Numbered from the stretch's first letter, positions 1 to 7,920 are shown. The stretch: DNA of 46,862 nucleotides from Nocardia cyriacigeorgica NBRC 100375 (GCF_000308555.1 NZ_BAFY01000178.1:1-46862), one strand, 5' to 3'. The notes: generated by a model from the sequence alone, not told the origin. Made by a program: numbers and translations.

Positions 1-2
1 CC

Positions 3-182
3 TGGACCCTGACCCGAGACGAAGGCCGCCCACCCCGCGCCGTCCCGATCGTCGGACTCATCGGCTGCCTGCTCCTGGCGTTCACACTGCCGGTGGAATC
101 GGTCCGCGCCGGAGCGGTCGTCGCCGCCGTCGGCGCGGTGGCCTACCTCGCCCGACGAGGTGCGGGCCGCTCCGGCACGTGA
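3..182 (+). CDS. C-terminal end of an APC-family amino acid permease (partial)
   Basis: Only the last 59 codons are in the window; the reading frame is open from base 3 to a TGA at 180-182. The visible residues are a polar loop rich in Arg and Pro (TRDEGRPPRAVP), a hydrophobic helix (IVGLIGCLLLAFTLP), and a second Ala/Val-rich helix ending in a positively charged tail. A loop with RxPPRAVP followed by two final helices is the usual C-terminus of amino acid-polyamine-organocation permeases in actinomycetes. The substrate cannot be told. Two final membrane helices are seen directly; the family is inferred from this short piece, so other transporters remain possible. Confidence 0.5.
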   Translation, partial: WTLTRDEGRPPRAVPIVGLIGCLLLAFTLPVESVRAGAVVAAVGAVAYLARRGAGRSGT

Positions 183-258
183 GCGCCGAGACCGATCCGC
201 GACGCACAACGCCGGAAATGTGTAGCGGCAGCACTGCTTCGGTGCCTAGCGTTCGCCC

Positions 259-1071
259 ATGTCCCTGCGCACAATTCCCGTCTCGATGGACCCGAAGATC
301 GTCGCGTCCATCGACTCGACGTTGGATCGCGTCGAGCGCGAGCATCACGCACGGGTTCGGCTGGCGATCGAAAGCGGCAGCCGGGCATGGGGATTCCCCT
401 CACCGGATTCCGACTACGACTGCCGGTTCCTGTATGTCGCGAGCCTCGATGCGTATCTGTCACCGTGGCGGACACGGGATGTCATCGAGACGCCGCTGGT
501 CGGGCTGCTCGACGTCAACGGCTGGGATCTCGGTAAAGCGTTGCGGCTGCTGGTGAAGGGCAACGCGGTGCTGATCGAATGGTTGCAGTCACCGATCGTC
601 TACCGCGGGGACGAGCGGTTCCGCGCCGAACTGCTCGAGCTGGCCGAGGCCGTCGCCGACCGCCACCGGGTGGCGCGACACTATCTGCACCTCGGCGATC
701 GGCAGTGGAAGCTGTTCGAGCGCAACGCATCCTTGAAGAAGGTGTTCTACTCGCTGCGTCCGGCCATGGCACTGCGGTGGCTGCGCGAGCATCCCGGCGC
801 CGCGGTCGCGCCGATGCATCTGCCGACATTGATGGCGCAGTGCGAGTTGCCCGCCGACCTGGTCGCAGCGATCACCGAACTGACCGAGGTGAAATCGCGG
901 ACCCGCGAAATGGGCAGCGGCTCGGCGCCGGAGCCGATCGCCGCCTTCATCGCCGCGGAGTTCGACCTCGCCGACAGCGCGTTCCCGAAGACGATCGACC
1001 GCGATATGGCCTCGACCAAGGAGCTCACAGCGGCGTTCTTCCGCCGGGAAGCAGCGGGCGCACCGGCGTAA
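259..1071 (+). CDS. RlaP/YcgL-type nucleotidyltransferase (DNA polymerase beta superfamily)
   Basis: A 270-residue protein. Near residues 38-57 it has the nucleotidyltransferase signature GSRAWGF followed by SDYDCRFLY, that is the GS motif and the two metal-binding aspartates of the polymerase-beta fold. This spacing and the GSRAWGF wording are typical of the stand-alone RlaP/YcgL family (COG3541, PF10127), which accompanies RNA-repair genes in some bacteria. The rest is helical and contains RHYLHLGDRQWKLF and KKVFYSLRPAMALRWL, also typical of the family. Actual substrate is unknown. No obvious partner lies beside it: the permease is upstream and the HxlR gene converges from the right. The start follows a poor ribosome site; an internal ATG ten codons later is an alternative. 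Confidence 0.8.
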   Translation: MSLRTIPVSMDPKIVASIDSTLDRVEREHHARVRLAIESGSRAWGFPSPDSDYDCRFLYVASLDAYLSPWRTRDVIETPLVGLLDVNGWDLGKALRLLVKGNAVLIEWLQSPIVYRGDERFRAELLELAEAVADRHRVARHYLHLGDRQWKLFERNASLKKVFYSLRPAMALRWLREHPGAAVAPMHLPTLMAQCELPADLVAAITELTEVKSRTREMGSGSAPEPIAAFIAAEFDLADSAFPKTIDRDMASTKELTAAFFRREAAGAPA

Positions 1072-1087
1072 CACACCTGCCCGCGAC

Positions 1088-1585
1088 TCAGCCGTTCGCG
1101 CCTACTGCGGCGGCGTACGCGGCCGCCAGCCGTTCGCTCGGCCGTGGCGCCGACGGATCGGGGCGGGGCGTGCCGAGATGCTGTTCCCGCAGCTCGTCCA
1201 TGAACTCCTCCCACAGCTGCGGACCGCCCTCCTCCAGTAGCTCCGCGCGCACCCGCAGCCGGTGGGTGGTCTCGCGGTGGCGCAGTCCCCATGACCCCAG
1301 ATGCGCCATGATCGGCACCAGCTGGATGGCGGACTCGGTCAGCCGGTATTCGGCCTTGCGGCCCGGGCCGGCGTCCTCCCGGCTCAGTAGTCCGGCCGCC
1401 ACCAGCCGTTTGAGCCGGTCGGACAGGATATTGGAGGCGATACCTTCCTCGGAGCCGGCCAGCAGCTCGCGGAAGTGGCGGCGGTTGCCGAACATCACGT
1501 CACGCAGCACCAGCAACGTCCACCGGTCGCCGATCACCTCGATGGTCGCGTTGATCGGGCATCCCGAACGTCCGTCTTCGCGCAT
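1088..1585 (-). CDS. HxlR-family winged-helix transcriptional regulator
   Basis: A 165-residue protein beginning MREDGRSGCPINATIEVIGDRW. The Cys at residue 9 followed by a block with GDRWTLLVLRD is the hallmark of HxlR/MarR-like regulators, and NILSDRLKRLVAAGLL is the recognition helix and wing region. After ~110 residues the protein continues with an uncommon helical tail of about 55 residues (LRVRAELLEEGG to VGANG). It is divergent from the RibD-like reductase gene with 108 bases between the two starts, the usual arrangement in which the HxlR protein controls its neighbour and itself. The longer open frame upstream of this ATG is antisense to the reductase and was not used. Confidence 0.9.
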   Translation of the reverse strand: MREDGRSGCPINATIEVIGDRWTLLVLRDVMFGNRRHFRELLAGSEEGIASNILSDRLKRLVAAGLLSREDAGPGRKAEYRLTESAIQLVPIMAHLGSWGLRHRETTHRLRVRAELLEEGGPQLWEEFMDELREQHLGTPRPDPSAPRPSERLAAAYAAAVGANG

Positions 1586-1614
1586 GCGGTCCTCCTTCGA
1601 TCCATCTCCACTGC

Positions 1615-1673
1615 TTGCAATATACAACCACCTGTCGCTACAGTTCGAGTCAACCGATTGCAAACAGCAACCA
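1615..1673. promoter_or_regulatory. Repeated operator-like element in the HxlR/reductase divergent promoter
   Basis: Two 16-base copies of TTGCAAnnnnCAACCA lie at 1615-1630 and 1658-1673, 43 bases start to start, which is about four helical turns. Twelve of the twelve fixed positions agree. They sit between the divergent HxlR regulator and RibD-like reductase starts, the expected place for the HxlR binding site. That these are HxlR operators is inference. Confidence 0.5.
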
Positions 1674-1693
1674 CATTCCGCGAGGAGGCCATC

Positions 1694-2332
1694 ATGCCCA
1701 AGGTCCGAGCCAATATCTCCATCTCCCTGGACGGCTTCGTCGCAGGGCCGAACCAGAGCGTCGAGAACCCCCTCGGCGAGAACGGCGAACGCCTGCACGA
1801 CTGGATCTTCAGCACCCGCGCCGGCCGCGCGATGATGGGCGAGGAGGGTGGCGGCACCGGCATCGACAACGATCTCGTCGCCACCCAGGAAGACGGCATC
1901 GGCGCAACCATCATGGGCCGCAATATGTTCGGCCCGGTCCGCGGCGCCTGGCCCGACCACGACTGGACCGGCTGGTGGGGCGAGAATCCACCGTTCCACC
2001 ACGATGTCTTCGTGCTCACCCACCACCGGCGCCCCTCGGTGCCGATGGCGGGCGGAACCACCTTCCACTTCGTGGACGCAGCACCAGAAGAGGCTCTGCG
2101 ACAGGCTTTCGCCGCCGCCAACGGACAGGACGTCCGCATCGGAGGCGGCGCGGCGACCCTGCGCCAGTTCTTCCGGGACGGCCTGATCGATGAGATGACC
2201 CTGTCGGTGGTGCCGATCCTGCTCGGCTCCGGCGAACCTCTCTTCGACGACCTCGGCACCCTTCCCGGCTACCAGGTCGCGGTGCTCGGCAGTTCGCCCG
2301 CCGCATCCCATCTGCGCATCGCCCGCCAGTAG
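1694..2332 (+). CDS. Dihydrofolate reductase-family protein (RibD C-terminal domain)
   Basis: A 212-residue protein starting MPKVRANISISLDGFVAGP, the strand-turn typical of the RibD C-terminal/DHFR-like fold; GATIMGRNMFGPVRG, DVFVLTHH, RIGGGAATLRQFFRDGLIDEM and VVPILLGSGEPLFD are the conserved NADPH-binding and core blocks in order. Such stand-alone proteins are NAD(P)H-dependent reductases of unknown substrate, often paired with HxlR or similar regulators, as here. The ATG at 1694 is chosen because a strong GAGGAGG ribosome site lies at 1682-1688; the frame stays open upstream, but those codons run through the divergent promoter. It is the only gene in its unit. Confidence 0.88.
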   Translation: MPKVRANISISLDGFVAGPNQSVENPLGENGERLHDWIFSTRAGRAMMGEEGGGTGIDNDLVATQEDGIGATIMGRNMFGPVRGAWPDHDWTGWWGENPPFHHDVFVLTHHRRPSVPMAGGTTFHFVDAAPEEALRQAFAAANGQDVRIGGGAATLRQFFRDGLIDEMTLSVVPILLGSGEPLFDDLGTLPGYQVAVLGSSPAASHLRIARQ

Positions 2333-2579
2333 TGGGCCTAGCTCGGAGCACGCACCCGCCCGCTCACGATGATCGGATCGCTCGACCCAATCGCTGTCTC
2401 GTTTCCCAGCCTGAGGTGCACCCGGTCACGGCGGAGTCCCGGCTTTCCCTGAGCCGGATTCGCCCCGCGCTTCGGCGTGTCGCTGCCGGGGACCCACAGA
2501 TTGGGTGGGGTTCGGTACCGCCGGCCAATGGTTATGGGGCGCACGACCATGCCACGACCGGATTTCGTCCGCGCTGCCG

Positions 2580-2747
2580 GTGATCGGCTGCGGCCTGGTC
2601 GTCAAACATGAACTGCAACAACAGAAATGGCGGAGTAGCGATGCCGTCTACCGCCGGGAGTCCGGCCTCTACCACTTGATGTCCGAATCGGATAAGGCCG
2701 CATTCGAGCACGAGTTCGTCGTCCACGACCGGCAGCGACTGCTCTGA
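2580..2747 (+). CDS. Small hypothetical protein, 55 residues (weak)
   Basis: A GTG-initiated frame encodes VIGCGLVVKHELQQQKWRSS followed by DAVYRRESGLYHLMSES and an acidic end. Composition is protein-like (charged, few Arg/Ala/Pro runs, Tyr and Phe present), unlike the shadow frames around it, but no family was recognised and there is no clear ribosome site. It may be the tail of a decayed gene. The rest of the 480-base stretch between the reductase and the cold-shock gene (2333-2813) shows nothing else beyond a terminator hairpin. Confidence 0.25.
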   Translation: MIGCGLVVKHELQQQKWRSSDAVYRRESGLYHLMSESDKAAFEHEFVVHDRQRLL

Positions 2748-2768
2748 CATCCGCCCCCCAGAAAGGGG

Positions 2769-2798
2769 CAAGCCCCGCACCGTACGGTGCGGGGCTTG
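2769..2798 (-). terminator. Perfect 15-base inverted repeat, terminator of the cold-shock gene
   Basis: CAAGCCCCGCACCGT is followed directly by its exact complement, giving a GC-rich hairpin 15 bases beyond the cold-shock stop codon. On the minus strand it is followed by a short CCCCTTTC tract, so it is a weak-U but very stable terminator. It can also stop rightward transcription. Confidence 0.7.
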
Positions 2799-2813
2799 CG
2801 AAAGTCACGCTGT

Positions 2814-3017
2814 TCAGATAGCGCGGACGTCCTGAGCCTGCGGGCCCTTCTGGCCCTGCCCGATCTCGAACTCCACACGCTGACCCTCTTCGAGGGTCCG
2901 GAAACCCGACCCGGAAACTGCCGAGTAATGCACGAAGACGTCAGGGCCGCCTCCGTCTTGCGCGATAAAGCCGAAGCCCTTTTCGCTGTTGAACCACTTC
3001 ACGCTGCCTTGAGCCAT
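2814..3017 (-). CDS. cspA: Cold-shock protein, CspA family
   Basis: A 67-residue single cold-shock domain. It starts [18 protein letters not shown], which contains RNP-1 (KGFGFI); DVFVHYSAV is RNP-2. The end, [10 protein letters not shown], is the usual actinobacterial C-terminus. The protein binds single-stranded nucleic acid and acts as an RNA chaperone. Length and motifs match the family exactly. The start is the family-standard MAQG; a TTG farther out would add 15 unsupported residues. It is a single-gene unit with its own terminator, and its long upstream stretch (3018 to about 3180) fits the long 5' leader usual for cspA messages. Confidence 0.95.
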   Translation of the reverse strand: MAQGSVKWFNSEKGFGFIAQDGGGPDVFVHYSAVSGSGFRTLEEGQRVEFEIGQGQKGPQAQDVRAI

Positions 3018-3183
3018 GTTCTGTACTTCATACTTCCTGTAGATGAGCCGAGCAAATGTCAAGCCCGGTCTCGGCTACAACGATGCCATGCTTTGCGATA
3101 TTCCTCCACCTCTAGAGCACGTGACTGTGAGGTAACTATCCCTCAGCGCATTCCACTATGGAGTGTGGACGATTGCCCAGGTA

Positions 3184-3202
3184 ACGGCCGTGTCACGGCC
3201 GT
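3184..3202. promoter_or_regulatory. 19-base perfect palindrome upstream of the luciferase-like gene
   Basis: ACGGCCGTG-T-CACGGCCGT is a perfect 9+1+9 inverted repeat, 87 bases before the luciferase-like start and 167 bases before the cold-shock start on the other strand. The size and single-base centre suit a dimeric repressor such as a TetR or MarR protein. No regulator gene lies next to it. Confidence 0.4.
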
Positions 3203-3288
3203 ACGCGGCCACGGCGCCCCTGCACCGATGAATTTCGGTCGCGGATGCCGTCCCTATCTCGGTGGGGCCGACAGACAGGAGCGCAGTC

Positions 3289-4092
3289 ATGACGAGGCCG
3301 TTTCGATTCGGGGTCGTAGCCCCGCTCAGAACCGATCCGAGCACGTGGCGAGATCGAGTACGCCGCATCGCCGACTACGGCTACTCGACGCTGCTGGTGC
3401 CCGACTTCCCGCAGACGCAACCGGCACCCGGCCCGATGCTCGCCACCGCCGCTGCCCTGACCGACATGCGCGTCGGCACCTGGGTGTATGCCTCTCCCCT
3501 GCGTCCCGCGTGGCTGACCGCATGGGAAGCGCACTCCCTGACACTGCTCACCGATGGCCGATTCGAGATGGGCATCGGCACCGGCAGGCCGGGAATCGAG
3601 GACGAACTCCGCGACAAGGGCGTGCACGCCACCCCACCTACCGAGCGACTGAGCGAGATCCGAAAAACAGTCGACACGCTGCGCGATCTCGACGGACACG
3701 ATCATCACACCCCCGTGGCGATGGCGGTGTACGGCCCGAAGGCACAGGCGCTTGCCGCCGAGGTCGCCGACATCGTCACTTTCACGCTCGGCGATCAGCC
3801 TCGTAGCGAAGTCGCCCGCATAGCACGGGATTTCCGCACCGCCCGGGACATCGAGCTCGCCCTCCACGTGCCGGTCATCGGCGACACAGTCGCGCCCCAC
3901 ATGGCCCACCCGGCCACCGACCCCGCAGCCCTCCGCGCAGCGGACGCGCTGACCGTCCTACCGGACGACCCAGCGGCCGCCAAAGATGAGATCCAGCGAC
4001 GCCGAGAGGAAATCGGCTTCTCCTATTTCGTCATCGGCGCCGACTTCGCCGAGCGATTCGCTTCGGTCGTTGCGGAGTTGGACGGTCGGTAG
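3289..4092 (+). CDS. Luciferase-like (LLM class) F420-dependent oxidoreductase
   Basis: A 267-residue TIM-barrel flavin/F420 oxidoreductase. The N-terminus FRFGVVAPLRTDPSTWRDRV, the block DYGYSTLLVPDFP, TDMRVGTWVYASPLR, and LTDGRFEMGIGTGRPG are the ordered signatures of the MSMEG_2516-like LLM group, in which FELGIGAGRP binds the cofactor phosphate. Length is typical. Substrate is unknown. The ATG at 3289 has AGGA 8 bases upstream; an earlier in-frame ATG at 3262 lacks one. It stands alone between the cold-shock gene and the resolvase-like gene that converges on it. Confidence 0.88.
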   Translation: MTRPFRFGVVAPLRTDPSTWRDRVRRIADYGYSTLLVPDFPQTQPAPGPMLATAAALTDMRVGTWVYASPLRPAWLTAWEAHSLTLLTDGRFEMGIGTGRPGIEDELRDKGVHATPPTERLSEIRKTVDTLRDLDGHDHHTPVAMAVYGPKAQALAAEVADIVTFTLGDQPRSEVARIARDFRTARDIELALHVPVIGDTVAPHMAHPATDPAALRAADALTVLPDDPAAAKDEIQRRREEIGFSYFVIGADFAERFASVVAELDGR

Positions 4093-4139
4093 CGCGGACG
4101 CATGGCTACCCCTCCCCGGGCAGTAACGCCCACGTCACC

Positions 4140-4235
4140 TCAATCCCGGTCGTGCGGCCACCAGATCGCGGCGGCGATCACAAGGATCGGGACCCCAACG
4201 GCGATGGTGTATCCGGCAGGTACCCAGCCGCTCAC
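4140..4235 (-). CDS. 31-residue single-pass membrane peptide, overlapping the gene before it
   Basis: A GTG start shares GTGA with the stop of the resolvase-N-like gene, a classic translational-coupling overlap. The peptide begins (M)SGWVPAGYTIAVGVP, continues through ILVIAAAIWW and ends PHDRD: one hydrophobic helix flanked by an aromatic belt and a charged tail. No family is recognised. Being this short it is easily missed; support is the exact overlap and the well-formed helix. It could act as a small membrane partner or be a remnant. Confidence 0.45.
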   Translation of the reverse strand: MSGWVPAGYTIAVGVPILVIAAAIWWPHDRD

Positions 4236-4546
4236 GCCTGCGTCCCAATGATCGACCAGCGCGCGAATGACAATCGTGGACATACCGTTTCCACGTCGAC
4301 AACGTGCATGAGACCGTCGAGTTCGAGTGCGCCGACGTGATCGGGCGCGGGCAGAAGTACGGCGTCAGCACCGGCGTCGCGCACCTGATCGACCAACGGG
4401 AGCACCGACGTCGACCCTGGCCACACCAACCGATAACCCAGCCGCCGGGCCAAGCGGCGCATCTGTGCGGCATCCCAACCAGGCGCCCTGCTGCGGTCGT
4501 AGTCGATCCACCCCAGCGCTATCGGCCTCACTTCGCACCACCCCAT
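4232..4546 (-). CDS. Small resolvase N-terminal-like hypothetical protein
   Basis: About 104 residues. The core VRPIALGWIDYDRSRAPGWD, AAQMRRLARRLGYRLVWPG, DQVRDAGADAVLLPAPDHVG and a final FARW resemble a widespread actinobacterial family related to the N-terminal fold of serine recombinases (RPVAxGYxRxD ... IRxLAxRxGY ... VDAVIVP ... HF), but without a recombinase DNA-binding domain and with no catalytic serine recognisable. In Nocardia and Streptomyces such genes often follow an XRE-TPR regulator, exactly as here (gap 144 bases). Starts at 4567 (GTG) and 4531 (GTG) are alternatives; the latter gives the family-like MRPIALGW. Function unknown. Confidence 0.6.
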   Translation of the reverse strand: MGWCEVRPIALGWIDYDRSRAPGWDAAQMRRLARRLGYRLVWPGSTSVLPLVDQVRDAGADAVLLPAPDHVGALELDGLMHVVDVETVCPRLSFARWSIIGTQA

Positions 4547-4690
4547 CCGTCGACGATTGGTATGCACCCCGCCGCCGAGGAGACCGGGAGGATCGGCCGC
4601 GTCCCGGCAGCGGGGCCGGTCAGCAGCTTTATCGAGGGAGAGAGCTTGTGGCTATGGCACTTTCAGCTCGTACTCGTCGGAAATACCACG

Positions 4691-5839
4691 TCAATACTCG
4701 AGCCTGACCACTTCGGCAAGGTCGCGCATCTGCGGTGTGAGGGTGCGCCGCTTGGTGATGATGCGGCTCAAGATTTCTCGCGCCAATCGCTGTTCCACGA
4801 ACCACGGCCGTGCTTCGTCCGACAGCTTCGCCAGCACATCGACCGCCCGGTCGTAGCGCCGCAAATCGACCTGCGCCGCGGCGACGTCGAGCAGATGGCG
4901 GTTGCGGTTGTCCGAGGTCGGGCGAAGGTCTTGGGGTATATCGCGGGCGAGGCGCAGGGCGAGATCCGGCCGGTCATCGATGACAGCGTTCTCGACCCGC
5001 TTCATCGCGACTGTCGCGGGGTCGAAGGTGGTCCAGTACTGGTGGTACGGGCTGCGTTCGGGCCGGACAGCCACCGCCCCGGCTGCGGCGAGCCGCATCA
5101 TGTCTTCGGCCTCGTCGGGCCGATTGTCGCGGACAGCTGCCGCCGAACCACGCAACAGGAACCAGCCCCAGGTCGATATTTCACGCGTGGTTGCCGCTGA
5201 CAAACGTGGCTCTATCCGGTCGGCCCATTCCGTGGCGAGCAGACGCACCTGGTCGAACCGCCGTTCCACGATCAGCAACCAGCACAGTGTGACGACAGCG
5301 GACGCCGCATCCAGCACGTTGCCGGTGGACTCCGCGTCCGACACCGCAGACTCCAAGGCCAGTCGCGCAGGTTCCAGCTGGCGCGTTTGGACCAGCACCG
5401 ACCCGGCGAGTTGATGCACCCGCGATCGCAGCAGCGGTGGCACACCGTTCCCGTCCTGAATCAAGCGCGGCAGGATTCGGGCGAGCTGTTCGTATTCGTT
5501 GTCGTGATACAGCCGCGTGGCATGCGCGAGCACGGCCTCCAGCCCAGGTGCCGGCGCGGCCACATCCTCTGCCGGTAGCCGCAGCGCTGCCCGGGTCGGC
5601 GCCCACCGCGCATCGGCGGCGTCGCTCTCCAGAAGGTCGGGAGCGGGCCCGAGCAGCGCTGTCAACGGACAGCCGAGCGCGACAGCCAGTCGGCGTAGCG
5701 TATCGATCCGGGCATCGTCGCGCTCCCCTTGCTCGACCTTCCGAACAAGCGACAACGACACCGCGGCGGATTCCGCCAGCTCACGCTGAGTGAGCCCCCG
5801 CCGCTTCCGGATACTCTGGAGCCGCTCCCCGAGGTCCAT
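4691..5839 (-). CDS. XRE-family regulator with C-terminal TPR-like region
   Basis: 382 residues. Residues 1-60 form a Cro/CI-type helix-turn-helix (LGERLQSIRKRRGLTQRELA then SLSLVRKVEQGERD). Residues about 90-380 are helical repeats of the tetratricopeptide type (ATRLYHDNEYEQLARILP, RSRVHQLAGSVLVQTRQLEPARLAL and similar units), the usual sensing half of these actinobacterial regulators. The probable output is control of its own promoter and of the two small genes that follow on the same strand. The ATG is preceded by nested GCCT/AGGC palindromes that fit self-binding. There is no link by sequence to the defence genes upstream, though it borders them. Confidence 0.85.
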   Translation of the reverse strand: MDLGERLQSIRKRRGLTQRELAESAAVSLSLVRKVEQGERDDARIDTLRRLAVALGCPLTALLGPAPDLLESDAADARWAPTRAALRLPAEDVAAPAPGLEAVLAHATRLYHDNEYEQLARILPRLIQDGNGVPPLLRSRVHQLAGSVLVQTRQLEPARLALESAVSDAESTGNVLDAASAVVTLCWLLIVERRFDQVRLLATEWADRIEPRLSAATTREISTWGWFLLRGSAAAVRDNRPDEAEDMMRLAAAGAVAVRPERSPYHQYWTTFDPATVAMKRVENAVIDDRPDLALRLARDIPQDLRPTSDNRNRHLLDVAAAQVDLRRYDRAVDVLAKLSDEARPWFVEQRLAREILSRIITKRRTLTPQMRDLAEVVRLEY

Positions 5840-5846
5840 GTGTTCC

Positions 5847-5867
5847 AGGCTAATGCCTTGTCAGGCA
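5847..5867 (-). promoter_or_regulatory. Nested palindromes just upstream of the XRE regulator gene
   Basis: AGGC-TAAT-GCCT (5847-5858) overlaps TGCCT-TGTC-AGGCA (5854-5867), so three GCCT/AGGC half-sites share one stretch 8-28 bases before the start codon. On the coding strand it reads TTGCCTGACAAGGCATTAGCC, which also contains a TTGCCT resembling a -35 box. Autorepression by the XRE protein is inferred. Confidence 0.45.
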
Positions 5868-6472
5868 ACGTTCGGTAGGTAATCGGGGTGGCGGACCTTC
5901 GAGCCGATGCCAACGTCCCGGATCGGTGCGCTGTGCTCCATCCGCCGCTTCCGGTAAGAGTCGAATTCGCCCTCCTCCCAGCCCTCAACGCCGCCACCGC
6001 TCCTGCCGCCCAACTCGGCCACCTCTCTGGGCCCAACGGCTTCACCTCGCCGGGGCACCCGCTGAGCAGAAGCTGTACTCGCGGTTGCGAAGCGCGGAAG
6101 AGGTGCGGAGGACGTGGGACGCTTCCGATGGGTGGGTTGGGTTGCGATTTCCGATGGTGCGGAGTGACTCTCGGTTCACAGAGACAAAGAGCCTCGTCGC
6201 AGGAGGCGATATCCAATCTCGGTAGATCGCGCCATCAGGTCAGCCGTTCTCGCGACAATTGCCTAGATCACAGGACGATTACTGCATGCCCACAAAAGAA
6301 ACCGTGTCGACCGCTACAACTGCACATCCTCGCCTCCCGATCCTCGCACGCATGTTCAACTCCAGCAATCTGTGCTGCACCCAACTGCGCAGCCCAGAAC
6401 CAATATAAGCGACGGTAGTGGCTCGAATTTCGTAAAGTCCGCGTACACCGACACTCTGGCCTGGCTCCGGAA
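5868..6472. other. 605-base stretch with no supported gene
   Basis: Between the XRE regulator and the AspBHI-like nuclease. Several short frames are open on both strands, but none has a recognisable domain, ribosome site or consistent codon bias. GC falls from left to right, and the island begins here. On the minus strand near 5950-6030 a phrase like LGPERWPSW...LRAG recalls the end of a DUF397 protein, but a frame change would be needed to finish it. I see no direct repeats that would mark an attachment site. Confidence 0.5.
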
Positions 6473-7726
6473 TCATTCGTAATGCACGGCTGGAAAGTTG
6501 CGCAAGGGAATCGTCATGTCCGCCACAGGCTTGACGGTGGGCGGAAACTGGCTCTCCAGCCATGCTTTGACCCGCTGAGCATTGCCGATGCCATTCTGCT
6601 GCAAGGTATCAACGACATCCTTGCCACAGACCATAACGATCGGATGGCCATCGTCACGCACCTCCTTGTACGCCTGGGCACCAAAGTATGAGAGCGTCAC
6701 GAACACTCCGAACTGGCGATGCCGGATGCGCGAGATCAACCTGCTCATCTCTTTCACTCCGATTGCATTGCCTGGTTGATAACACTTCGCTTCGAGACCA
6801 AAGAGTACGGGCACTCGATCAGCGGGCGGGCCAAGAAGGTACTGACCCGTGGCATCGCGACCTCCATCGCGAGAGGGCGGGGTCACGGTACAATCGCCGG
6901 TAGCCGGTGCGATCAGTCTCCAGATCGCAACGGCGCATTCCTCGAAATCGGTTGGCCGGTGCGCGAAGTGCTCATGAATAATTCTCAGGATTTCCTTGCC
7001 ACCGGGGTCCTGCGGGAGCTGATCTGACTTGGATCGGATCGTCACGGTAGGCGGTGCAACCAACGGCCTGTACACTCGCCCCTCGACCCACTCGAGCCAT
7101 GGCTTCGGACACGCACCCGAGGTCGTAGGTGCACCAGAAAGTACGTCAGACAACCAACCACGGGGAACGATGCTCACATCGAGCACTGTGAAAATCGCAC
7201 GATAGTTCTGGAACCTCAGCCCCGATGTGTTTCGCCAGATGGCCGACAGGTCGGCATCCGCGCTCAAAGTCGCAGCACCGGGGGCCAGCAATCCCCGGAA
7301 CCGCACCGACCTTCCCGGCGCAGCCTTCTCGAAGTACAGGAACGGGGGCACCTTCAATCGATCTTGCGCCGTACCGTGCGCCGCCTCGAAGACGTCTCGC
7401 AGCAACAGGTTACCGCCACGACCCGTCTCATGCAGTTCCGAACCGGGCCGCCTGTTGTCGCCGAAGTAGGTGAAGATTCCCGTCTCTGGGTCTAGATGGT
7501 CCGGCCAGTCCGGCTCTGCCCCGCTTGTATATAACACCGCCAACCGAACTGTCTTGCGCCAAACCGAGCCGTTGCAACGAAAGCCCCCTTGGTTGCCAAC
7601 TGGCAACAATCGCGCCAGAGCATCATCGCCAGCCGTACCCTGGGCTCCACCCAGATAGCGCCTCTCTACCTCCAGGTCTGCGTGCTTCAGATCAACGAAG
7701 GCCACATCCGCGTTCATTGCCACCAT
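6473..7726 (-). CDS. AspBHI/MspJI-type modification-dependent restriction endonuclease
   Basis: 417 residues. The N-terminal ~210 residues (VERRYLGGAQGTAGDDALAR, PVGNQGGFRCNG, GIFTYFGDNRRPG, GRGGNLLLRDVFE, RFQNYRAIFTVLDV) match the SRA-like recognition domain of AspBHI-type enzymes (RE_AspBHI_N). The C-terminal part is an Mrr-like nuclease: FEECAVAIWRL, then DGGRDATGQY, then GLEAKCY, i.e. the D...ExK metal site of the MspJI family, followed by a conserved QFGVFVTLSYFGAQAYKEV block. Characterised relatives cut near 5-methylcytosine, so foreign methylated DNA is the likely target. Start: ATG at 7726 chosen; TTG 7732 and ATG 7717 are possible. The gene is divergent from the NaeI-like gene with about 195 bases between. 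Confidence 0.85.
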   Translation of the reverse strand: MVAMNADVAFVDLKHADLEVERRYLGGAQGTAGDDALARLLPVGNQGGFRCNGSVWRKTVRLAVLYTSGAEPDWPDHLDPETGIFTYFGDNRRPGSELHETGRGGNLLLRDVFEAAHGTAQDRLKVPPFLYFEKAAPGRSVRFRGLLAPGAATLSADADLSAIWRNTSGLRFQNYRAIFTVLDVSIVPRGWLSDVLSGAPTTSGACPKPWLEWVEGRVYRPLVAPPTVTIRSKSDQLPQDPGGKEILRIIHEHFAHRPTDFEECAVAIWRLIAPATGDCTVTPPSRDGGRDATGQYLLGPPADRVPVLFGLEAKCYQPGNAIGVKEMSRLISRIRHRQFGVFVTLSYFGAQAYKEVRDDGHPIVMVCGKDVVDTLQQNGIGNAQRVKAWLESQFPPTVKPVADMTIPLRNFPAVHYE

Positions 7727-7920
7727 GAGCAATCATCGTAAGCTTGCAGGCTCCTCGTTCTGTCCGGTGAAGCCGACTCAGCCTGCTGGGTTGTTCCATG
7801 TCCCATCCAACTGCCCCTGCCCGGATTCCGGTCTGGCCAGTCGCCAAAAGTCTTGCTCCTCAGCCCGTTCGACTACCTCAGCATCAAGACAGAGCTTTGC
7901 TCAGCCGGTACGGTTGGCCT

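Noticed and set aside
1088..2311. 407-codon minus-strand frame covering the HxlR gene and the antisense of the reductase
   Set aside because: Only the last 165 codons are a real gene; the earlier part is antisense to the RibD-like reductase.
5926..6130. Remnant of a DUF397 gene on the minus strand (LGPERWPSW...LRAG, then GEFDS in another frame)
   Set aside because: The match is short, needs a frame change and lacks the usual KSSYSGG start; chance is as likely.
6279..6563. 94-codon minus-strand frame downstream of the AspBHI-like gene
   Set aside because: Overlaps the end of the nuclease gene in another frame and has no recognisable domain.
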